Below, piece by piece: positions 1 to 7,319 of a DNA stretch of 10,041 nt; within the stretch, counting starts at the first letter, position 1, and each line of letters begins with the position of its first letter. Source of the DNA: Chromera velia (lineage: Eukaryota > Sar > Chromeraceae); contig JAHBMJ010003567.1 in the NCBI GenBank assembly GCA_018398765.1, positions 1-10,041 on the forward strand. The letters run 5' to 3'. A model generated the notes under the pieces. That model was not told where the DNA came from and did not search any database. It saw only the letters and a list, made by a program, of their open reading frames with translations. The translations under genes and the position numbers were made by a program.

Positions 1-26
1 CAAAGAAAGCAGGGGCAACAGCATTG
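1..26 (+). repeat. Fragment of the retroelement relic, exact second copy
   Basis: These 26 bases are identical, in the same orientation, to 2328-2353, which lie inside the decayed reverse-transcriptase C-terminal region. Identity stops at base 27, where a 31-bp tandem repeat begins. The match may continue left beyond the window. The simplest reading is the end of another, truncated copy of the same element. A local assembly chimaera would look the same. Confidence 0.75.
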
Positions 27-119
27 CCTCTATCCATTTGTGCATTCATTCATTCATCCTCTATCCATTTGTGCATTCATTCATTCATCCTCTATCCATT
101 TGTTCATTCATTCATTGCT
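27..119. repeat. Three-copy 31-bp tandem repeat
   Basis: Three units of 31 bp start at 27, 58 and 89. Each has a 16-base head (CCTCTATCCATTTGTG) followed by a CATT/CAT tetranucleotide tract. The first two units are identical. The third has a T for G near the end of the head and degrades in the tetranucleotide tract. The array ends directly at the stop codon (120-122) of the minus-strand exon, so it would form the start of that gene's 3' untranslated region, read on the minus strand as a TGAA-type repeat. Confidence 0.9.
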
Positions 120-440
120 TCAGGAAATTGTGTGGGGCAGTTGACAAGCGATGCGTTCGCCCAACTTGCGTGCTTCCTTGTTCCGCATGGCTACTCTTCC
201 TTCGATCTGTGCCCCTTTATACAGCCTTGACTCTCCTACTTCTTTTTTGCATCGACTGACCTCCAGGTGAGTGAGCACGTTTGCATTTGCTCTCGATTTT
301 GCATTCATGAATACATTCTTGGCGTTGGCCTCTTCCTCATTCAGTTCCTCCAGCTCGTCCAGGAGGGAGGCCGAGGAATCCTCTTGCACACACGTTGGGG
401 CACTGCTCGTGGCCCTGTGAGCGAGCGAGGACCGCTGGGG
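120..440 (-). CDS. 3'-terminal exon of an unrecognised coiled-coil-like gene
   Basis: I do not recognise the family. The minus strand stays open for 106 codons and ends with TGA at 120-122. I start the exon at 440 because it follows a strong acceptor: a long pyrimidine tract ending TTCCTTGCAG. The first half holds an acidic stretch (SLLDELEELNEEEANAKNVF) with leucines spaced like a short coiled coil. It is followed by a basic, Ala/Arg/Lys-rich segment and the ending CQLPHTIS. Composition is that of a soluble, charged protein; no signal peptide or membrane segment is seen in this frame. A GTCAGT within the exon (about 266 on the minus strand) could act as a donor, but no good acceptor follows it. 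Possible upstream pieces are a short exon at 773-805 behind a good CAG acceptor, and the open block near 1126-1345. The start codon and the exon chain are not resolved. Confidence 0.5.
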   Translation of the reverse strand, partial: PQRSSLAHRATSSAPTCVQEDSSASLLDELEELNEEEANAKNVFMNAKSRANANVLTHLEVSRCKKEVGESRLYKGAQIEGRVAMRNKEARKLGERIACQLPHTIS

Positions 441-1125
441 CTGCAAGGAAAGGCAGCGCAAAGAAGCAGAGGACGAGGAATGAAACCGGAATCACGCGTC
501 TGTGCATCTTCAATGGCATTAAATTGAGGCCTATGAAAAAGGCTGACATGGGAACTCAGTCTCACAAACATAGATGAACGCAGGCAGTCAATCGACTCTC
601 AGGTAGACACAGAGACAGGGGAAAAAGGGCGAGAGAGATGCTGGGTGCATGAAGAGCGCAGAAAGATCAAGTATAAATACGTATAGCGGACCAAGTCTTG
701 CTGTCTCAGTACACAAAAGAGACTTGAGGAGAGGAGGGGAGAGGAGAGAAAAAAGGACGGGGCCCGGCTGACCGCATGGGCATCAACTCCTGTGACTCTT
801 ATCACCTGTCGGCAGCATAGGAGGAAGAACGAAAGAGAATGCATGGACCGGTTCGGCGACAGCGGGGGTTAAGTATGAACAAGCGTCGACTAAGTGACAT
901 TCTCAAAAGACCTGCATGTGAAGATATGTGCGATCGACGTAGGTTGTTCAAGGTTTTTTCGAGGCGAAAAGAAATTCTGGCAAATAGTGCAGATATGGAT
1001 CAACCACGACGTGAACTTCCCTATGGAAGCAAAGACCACGGGAAGCAAAATTGATTGCCCTGTTGCGGACTTGAATGCATGCCCCCCCACGAAGCCCACG
1101 AGACGAGAGACCAACCCAAGAAAAA

Positions 1126-1345
1126 TCAATATGGCGTGCTGTCTGTCTCAAAAGTGTATCGTCTGATGCCTTCACCGTTCTTGACCCGGCGGCCTTTCCG
1201 TTCCTCGCCATGTCCTCCCTCCGTGCGGATATGTACGACCATGTCAGTTTGGCCTTCGACCGTGCCAATGCCTTCTGGAATTGCGCTTGCGACGCAGCAA
1301 TCTTCCGGAATGACATTTCGACGCTTTTCGTGGCTTGCCATAACT
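1126..1345 (-). other. Candidate internal exon, strand and frame uncertain
   Basis: This block has coding character but three overlapping frames are open. On the minus strand an acceptor (pyrimidine tract, then GGGTGCAG) would begin an exon at 1345. One minus frame reads VMASHEKRRNVIPEDCC and stops at 1126, with G-first codons typical of real genes. The other reads ELWQATKSVEMSFRKIAAS and runs on towards 948. The plus strand is also open across 1075-1518. Coding minus-strand sequence would fit an upstream exon of the gene that ends at 120, and the ELWQA frame has a similar charged helical character. I recognise no domain in any frame. Confidence 0.3.
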
Positions 1346-1459
1346 CTGCACCCACCCATACAGAAAGAGAAAGAACGTCATACTTCTCCATGCACGCGTC
1401 AACAATTAATAGTAATTCATCCATTGCTGGCACGCATCTCAACAACACGTTGCATGCAT

Positions 1460-1910
1460 GCCCGCATCCACCGTCCGTGCGGCAGAAGACTGCCCACCTG
1501 CGTTGTTGGATCCATTAGAAGACAGCTGGGGAGGTGGACGTCCCACCATCCTGAAACTCCAGTGAAGGCAGACCACGATCTCACTTTTTTTGTGTGTCAG
1601 TTGTTATATGTCGAAAAACTTGTGTGCATGCATGCAACAAGTATGTACAGGCAACAGGTTACGTGCTTTCCGTCAAAGCCTTTCCGCCTTTTTCTTTACT
1701 TGCAACGAATGTACTGTGTCTGGAGAGTTCTGTCCTCCCCTGCGCATGTTCGCTTGCGTATTGCGATTCGACAGATCAAACATATGTCGTTGATTCGATC
1801 TGCTTAATTCTTCGTCGGGCATGGCCGGGTGCATGATCTGAAACCGCATGCATGCATTCATGCATATGTAGGCCGGATCGATGGATCGAGCTGCCATGCA
1901 GCTATAGCTG
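1460..1910. other. Non-coding stretch with TGCATGCA-type palindromes
   Basis: I see no convincing gene here. The long plus-strand open frame that crosses it (1055-1807) has no domain and an irregular composition, and I do not accept it. The notable content is self-complementary words: TGCATGCATGC at 1451-1461, TGCATGCATGCA at 1625-1636, and a cluster at 1846-1867 that includes GCATGCATGC and a second TGCAT. Confidence 0.5.
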
Positions 1911-2198
1911 TGCCTCCCAACCTCACGCGGGCCACCCCTCTCAGGGCCACTCACGCTCTCCCGATCGCCCCGGGGCGCCTAGCTCCCCTCCCTACCTCCC
2001 GCCACCCACCTCCGTTTTTCCCGGTTTGCGCGGTGACCAGGGGGACGGGTGGGCGGCGCACGGGCCGTCGGGAGCATGAGGCGCGCGGACCGCGGAGGTG
2101 GGAGACGCGGGGCGGGCGGAGGGTGGGGAGTGTGGGTGGAGTATGGGGGGGAGAGGAGGGGCATGCGTAGGGGGGGGGGGGGGGGGGGGGGGGGGGGG
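1910..2198. other. Strand-skewed GC block ending in a 29-G run
   Basis: Bases from about 1910 to 2020 are C-rich on the plus strand (CTCCC, CCACCC, CGCC words). From about 2037 to 2198 the plus strand is strongly G-rich, ending in an unbroken run of 29 G (2170-2198). The two halves are partly complementary: CCCACCTCCG in the first half matches CGGAGGTGGG near 2093-2102. Many GGG runs with short spacers would allow G-quadruplexes on the plus strand. Proline-rich open frames on the minus strand are composition artefacts. The G run is where the retroelement relic begins. Confidence 0.75.
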
Positions 2199-2206
2199 AG
2201 GGACCA

Positions 2207-2663
2207 TTGGTAGAAGAGAGAGATAAACGGCCCGACCTACCTGCAAATTTGCCAAATAGAGACTCAGTGGTGGGAGATGTTACATTGATTTACCCAATCC
2301 AAACTGGGGCCCGACTGCAACGAAACTCAAAGAAAGCAGGGGCAACAGCATTGGAGAAGGAGAACAATAAACACTCCCATTACGATAAAGCTTGCAAAGC
2401 CGTGGAGATCAGGTTCATACCTCTGGTGTTCGAGACGTTTGAGAGACCAGGGAAAGAGACAGTGCGCTTTATGAAAGAAATGGTGCGACAGTCAAGTGAG
2501 AGGTTGGGAGAAAGTGTAGATCAGGCAGTAAGACAGAGAGTGGTGGATCAGTAGTGGAAAACGATTTTGGTCACAGTTTAGAGAGCAGCTTTTTCTACAG
2601 TACTTATATCAGTACAAGCAAGCTGTGAGGCCCGCAGTTTCAAAGTTACTGAAATATTGCTAG
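2207..2663 (+). pseudogene. C-terminal end of a LINE-type reverse transcriptase, truncated and frameshifted
   Basis: The frame from 2207 carries the tail found after the polymerase domain in many protist and invertebrate LINE proteins. It shows RPDL (residues 8-11 from 2207) and GDVTLI (23-28), the spacing of the PD...D half of a restriction-like endonuclease. A Lys/Glu-rich stretch with HYDKAC (58-63) and then IRFIPLVFETF (68-78) follow; in full elements this region is linked to target cleavage. The frame stops at TAG 2552-2554, but a +1 frame continues the family's ending without a break (FWSQFREQLFLQYLYQY and on) to TAG at 2661-2663, so a small indel separates the two. There is no convincing start codon, and the polymerase and the rest of the element are missing upstream, where a poly-G tract lies instead. 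The relic cannot be autonomous. Assignment to a specific clade (R2/CRE-like or related) is inference. Confidence 0.75.
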
Positions 2664-3060
2664 GGAGGGAGTACTCGGCGTATGTTAGACTGACCGACCG
2701 AATAAACAGAGGAGAGTGAAGAAAGAAGAGGGAGAGGGGGAGGAAACAACTACTGAAGGAAGGAAAAAATAAGGAGATCAAGAAAGAGTTGAACATAATT
2801 AAATTTGATAGAGAAAAAATATAAGATTAAAGAGACCCATTACATGAAGAAGGAAAGAAAGCAGTAACACTGTTGAAGAGAAAAGAATTCTTTGAAATAT
2901 TTAGTATCAACATAAGGAACAGAAAAAGAAAGGAAAAGCTAGAGAAGGGGAGATTAATGGAGAAAGTGTTGATCAGTCTCTATTTTTGTATCCCACCTTC
3001 ATATCGAATCGATAGATCACCCGAACACATCCAGCAATGCAGGGAGTGATTAAGAGTGTG
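2664..3060 (+). mobile_element. Probable 3' part of the retroelement relic, A- and purine-rich
   Basis: Directly after the reverse-transcriptase end the plus strand becomes A- and purine-rich (AGGAGAG, GAAGAAAG, GGAAGGAAAA words) and stands out from its flanks. It probably belongs to the same insertion as 3' untranslated or decayed sequence, but no poly(A) tail, terminal repeat or target-site duplication marks the boundary. One frame is open from 2831 to TGA 3047-3049 (72 codons, no ATG until late; includes KEFFEIFSINIRNRKRK). It has no recognisable domain and may be open by chance. Confidence 0.4.
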
Positions 3061-3789
3061 AGGCCCTAGGTATGCAGGGACCTTAGCATATCTCGTAAAA
3101 AGGAATTTTTATGGTAGTTCTAGGGGCAGGCATAGGGACCACGCGGGATGCCTATGTAGAGCAACTAGGATTGATGGAAATACGAACCAAACCTATGTAT
3201 ACCGGACTAATACACGCCTGGAGGGGGTGATAAATAAGTTATAGCTATATATACGGGATACACCCAACCAGTTGGATAAGTGCCTCGGGGGGCTATTTAG
3301 GGGGTCGGCCATAATTTGATTACATGTTGGGCATGTCTTGCCTGCAATGCATGCATGGGCAAATGGCGGGGGCCACGGTAACATACGCAAAATATGCTTT
3401 TCGGGACCATGCATGAACATATATGTAATTAACTTTGTGCGAGTTATACTGGAGGGGCACGTATCATGAAGAGCAAAGTATATAATATTACAATGCGATC
3501 GCGGCTCCGTGCGAGTTGCTTGAGGGGCACATTTTGGAATTTGGGCGATATTGATCGTGATGGAGATAGAACCGCGAATCCCCCCCCCAAAAATGAAAAA
3601 ATGCGTTATGCGGATGCGTGCGATCTCAGGGCCTCTCGGCTGATCTCAGCAGAGCTGAGCTGCCCCCCGAGGCGATATAGCTGCATGCGCATGCATGCAC
3701 ATGGCTCGCTATACGCGCGCGGAGCTAGCTATGCGCATGGCATTGCATGGCCGAGCCATATGGTGCAAACTTTGAGGTGTTGCTACTAA
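3061..3789. other. Intergenic stretch, no supported gene
   Basis: Nothing here can be named. A 39-codon frame at 3111-3230 (begins MVVLGAGIGTTRDAYVEQLG, ends HAWRG) reads like protein but is short enough to be chance; it may be another relic fragment. A 107-codon plus-strand frame from 3466 has low-complexity composition and I reject it. TGCATGC-type words occur at 3348-3357, 3409-3415 and 3682-3699, the last beside a GCGC-rich alternating purine-pyrimidine tract (about 3680-3740). Confidence 0.45.
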
Positions 3790-3865
3790 CTTGCTATATT
3801 CATATATAGCTGTACGCTTGGGTCGATCTGCCAGAAAGGAATCGAATAAATTCTGCGGAGGTGTC

Positions 3866-3895
3866 TGCCAGACAATGCCAGACATTGTCAGACAA
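3866..3895. promoter_or_regulatory. Three 10-bp repeats TGCCAGACAA in the 5' flank of the transporter gene
   Basis: Three adjacent 10-base units read TGCCAGACAA, TGCCAGACAT and TGTCAGACAA. The first overlaps a short inverted repeat (GTCTG-C-CAGAC, 3863-3873). A diverged copy, TTGTCAGATT, lies at 4001-4010. The 10-bp period places each copy on the same face of the helix, as expected for a cooperative protein-binding site. They lie roughly 260-290 bases before the transporter start codon. No TATA box or start site can be placed. The regulatory role is inference. Confidence 0.35.
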
Positions 3896-4156
3896 CATCG
3901 TGCGTGCCAAGGTCTCCACTGGTACAGAGACAGTGCCACGGCTGCGCTCAGCTGTTTTCGAGCGGTGATTGACAATAATTCGCACCTCCAAGGATCACAA
4001 TTGTCAGATTTGAGCGGGCGGTGGTCTCATTAGGTTTCCATCAAGATCAGCAAGGTCGAACGGAAGTGATCGAGTAGCTGACCGTGTACGCTGTACGTCA
4101 CTTGTGGTCTCTGCCTTCGATTGTGACCGTCTACACACCAAGTAGAGCTGCAGGAG

Positions 4157-5180
4157 ATGACGAGTGGGCAGAAACAACAGTGGGGACGCTCCGCAGAGTT
4201 TGTTCTGGCGTTGGTCGGGTATGCCGTCGGGATCGGGAACATTTGGAGGTCTGTCAAGTGCACTCTCCGGCCAGGAAGTGCTGAGGACTCCGTTGAGCGG
4301 CTCCGCATGTTTACAGAAATTCAGCCTGATTCTGTGTCTCGTTGCTTCTCCGCAGGTTTCCGTCTCTGTGCTTTGCGAACGGCGGCGCGGCGTTTCTCAT
4401 TCCGTACTTTGCCGTGACAATTTTCGTCGCCATTCCGATCTTCTGTCTTGAGATTGCGGTCGGACAACGGACGCAGAAGGGCCCTCTCGCATTATGGAGA
4501 AGAATGTCCATATGGACCTCAGGTAAGAAAATGGCATGATGCGGTCTTGTCAGATCCTCCGTTGCACAGACGTCTCTTTGTCTGTGCGTCGACCCGGTCT
4601 CTCGTTTTGCTGATGCTGCTTTGCTCGAAGCAAATCAATCAAGTGCTCCGAATCGACAAGAGACGGTTGGCTCTGCAGACACGTCACTCTTCATTTTTCT
4701 CCCCCTGACTCGACTCGCCGTGCAGGCACAGGAGTATCCACCACCGTCGTTTGCTTTTTGGTAAGTAGACGGGGGGGAAACGGCCTCCAGTCTCTGCATA
4801 CCTGCTGGAAAGCGACTTTAAACCCTTCAGAGACTGTGTGCCTCCTGCTTGGATGTCCTGTCTTCGTTGGAAGCTGCTTTAGGGTTTCTCTGACTGATCT
4901 GCATCCAGCCTCCGATCCTTCTTCCGCGTTCCCGCACATGCACTCAATTTTCCACACAGACAGTGCCGGTGCTATGTCACGCACTCGTGCACGGCTGGCT
5001 GGGTGTCTCTGTACTGCTTTTACTTTAATACAGATTTTTTTTTCTTATTCTGTATGAAAGCAAATGCTGGCTGGGTGTCTCTGTACTGCAAGAGTCTTCC
5101 CGTCTTCATGCCCTCCTGCGTACCTCATCTTCAGCATCTGACGGCCCGCCCCTCATGCTGTATGTCAAATCGTCTGTGTA

Positions 5181-5239
<59 letters not shown>

Positions 5240-6635
5240 GTGTGTGTGTGTGTATGTGTGTATGTGTGTATGTGTATGTGTGGTGCTTGCGCGCCTGTGT
5301 ACATGAATGCATTTCTGACTACATTTGTTCGTGTTTGAGAGTGCTTACGAGTGTGTGTGAGTGTGATCGTAAGTGCATCGATCTCTGTTCCTTTCAGGTG
5401 AGTCTTTACTACAACCTGTTGATTGCGTATGCGTTCTTCTACCTGGGCGTCTCTCTCACTCACGAGCTCCCATGGACAGAGAGAAGGAATGCGGAGACGG
5501 GAGAAATAGAGATGAACGCTCAGATTTTTCTCGAGAGAGAATTTCTTGGCATCACCGACGATGCCGGGACTGTCGGAACCCTCCAGTGGAGAGTGATCAT
5601 TCCGTTCACGTTTGCATGGCTGCTCATCTTCCTCATCCTTTTCAGAGGAGTGAAGGGATTCGGCAAGGTCGGCGTGTGGGCGGGCGGGGGGGCTAGTGCA
5701 CGTTGCTCTAGTGTGCTTTGACGTGGATGAAGAGATGGTCTTGGGGCCATCTTTGGTTGTCTCTTCTTCTGTTGCTTTTTTCTCTCTAAGAAGTGCATGC
5801 TTACTTCCAGTAGTATCTAGGGGACTCAAAGGGGTCGGTGTATGAAGGGTTGTGTGCCAAACTGACCACCCATGAGAATACTCTTGATGTGAGAATATCT
5901 GTGTGTGATCGACTGAACGAAAGGTGTGCACTTTACCATGCACTTTTGCCCACAGGTTGTGTACGTGACCTCAACGTTTCCGTACGTCGTCCTGACAGTG
6001 CTGGTGGTGAGGGGTGTGACGCTCCCGGGTGCCTGGGAGGGACTGAAGTTCTACCTGATTCCGGACTGGCCCAAGATTCTAGACCCCATGGTTCGTTTGT
6101 TTGTCACTCTCTTTTTTCTTTCTTCTTGCAGGCCAATTCTCTCGAAAGACTAAAATTGACTTTGTCTAATCCCTGACTGATGAAAGATTCTGGACTCTAT
6201 CTGTGGTGGTCTGGATCTTGCGTCCTTGTACCGTGGTTCCTTTCCTCACCAAATTTGTCTATCTCGGTCGCTTTTTCGCTCCTGTCAGCATCTTTGCTCT
6301 CTTTCCTCCTCCCACTCACGGCACACAGCCCTCGGCGTGTCTCGCATCGTTCACAGTCCAAACACCCCTCAGCATTTATTTCGTGCCTGCCGATCGATTA
6401 TCTTTTGTTCTCTCTGGTGCAACACCCACCCACCCGCCTTCCTTCCTTCCTTCCTTCCTGCAGGTCTGGGCTGCAGCTGGGCAGCAGGTCTTCTTCTCGA
6501 CCTCTGTCGGTTGGGGCTCCTACGTGACCTTCGGGTCGATGAATCCAATCAAGTGAGTGAGTTAGTGACTCTCTCTCTCTCTTTCTCTGTGTGTGTGTGC
6601 GTGTGCGCGCGCGCGCGTGTTGTGTGTGTGTGTGT

Positions 6636-6669
<34 letters not shown>

Positions 6670-7266
6670 CGGAGAGCATAAGGGGGGAAGGGACTGAGGA
6701 TGTGAATGAGTAGGTGAAGTTGCAGGATGAGAGTCAGTGAAGAAGATCACATGCAAAGGGGGCAGGGGACTTCGTTTGGAATTGAATTTTGCGATGTGCA
6801 TCCCCTCACCTGGAGATGCTATTTTCGCGGAATCCTTGAAGAGCGGCATCTTTCCCTTCTTTCCTGAATCCTTCTTGTCATTCATTTGCCTGCATGTAGG
6901 TGTCCTTCTCCGTTGACTACATGGCTTGTCTTTTGAATTCGTCTGTGTGGGTGACTTTGTGCTATATGATCCAGGTACGACTTCTACCCTGTCGTTTGGT
7001 CTGTCCCTGGAATCAACGCTGCAACAAGCATTTACGCTGGGTGGGTGGGTAAATTCTTAAAATTCTGTTCTCTCTCTCTCTCTCTCTCTCTCTTTGTTTT
7101 GGGCAAAACGGAATGGGAGTTCGGGTCCTTGTGCTTGCCGTCTTCTCCGTTTTTCTGTCATTCTGCCTCCTATCTCTCTGTTTTGGACGTAAATGGTCGC
7201 ATTTGTCCGCACACGGGAAACTACGGAGAAGCAAAAGGGCGTAAGATGCACTCAAGAAAAAGGTGA

Positions 7267-7319
<53 letters not shown>

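Noticed and set aside
27-119. CRISPR-like repeat array
   Set aside because: The units are directly adjacent with no spacers, contain simple tetranucleotides and lie in eukaryotic DNA.
337-549. A minus-strand frame resembling a signal peptide (about MHRRVIPVSFLVLCFFALPF)
   Set aside because: The hydrophobic run is the pyrimidine tract of the acceptor before exon 120-440 read in another frame, and the frame after it is not the one with protein character.
1055-1807. A 250-codon plus-strand open frame
   Set aside because: It has no domain, irregular Arg/Ser/Pro-rich composition, and crosses palindromic non-coding sequence. The minus strand has better splice signals in part of it.
1979-2255. Proline-rich minus-strand frames across the G run
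   Set aside because: They are pure composition artefacts of poly-G and C-rich DNA.
3466-3789. A 107-codon plus-strand frame before the transporter
   Set aside because: It has no domain and runs through alternating GCGC and TGCATGC tracts; it is not needed as a 5' exon of the transporter.
5131-5943. A 270-codon minus-strand open frame containing Thr-His repeats
   Set aside because: It is produced by the GT microsatellite and by antisense of transporter exon 4.
6875-6974. Alternative acceptor at the TGTAG near 6899 for exon 7
   Set aside because: Using it puts a stop codon in frame shortly after and loses alignment with helix 7. The CCAG at 6971-6974 gives a continuous family match despite a weak pyrimidine tract.
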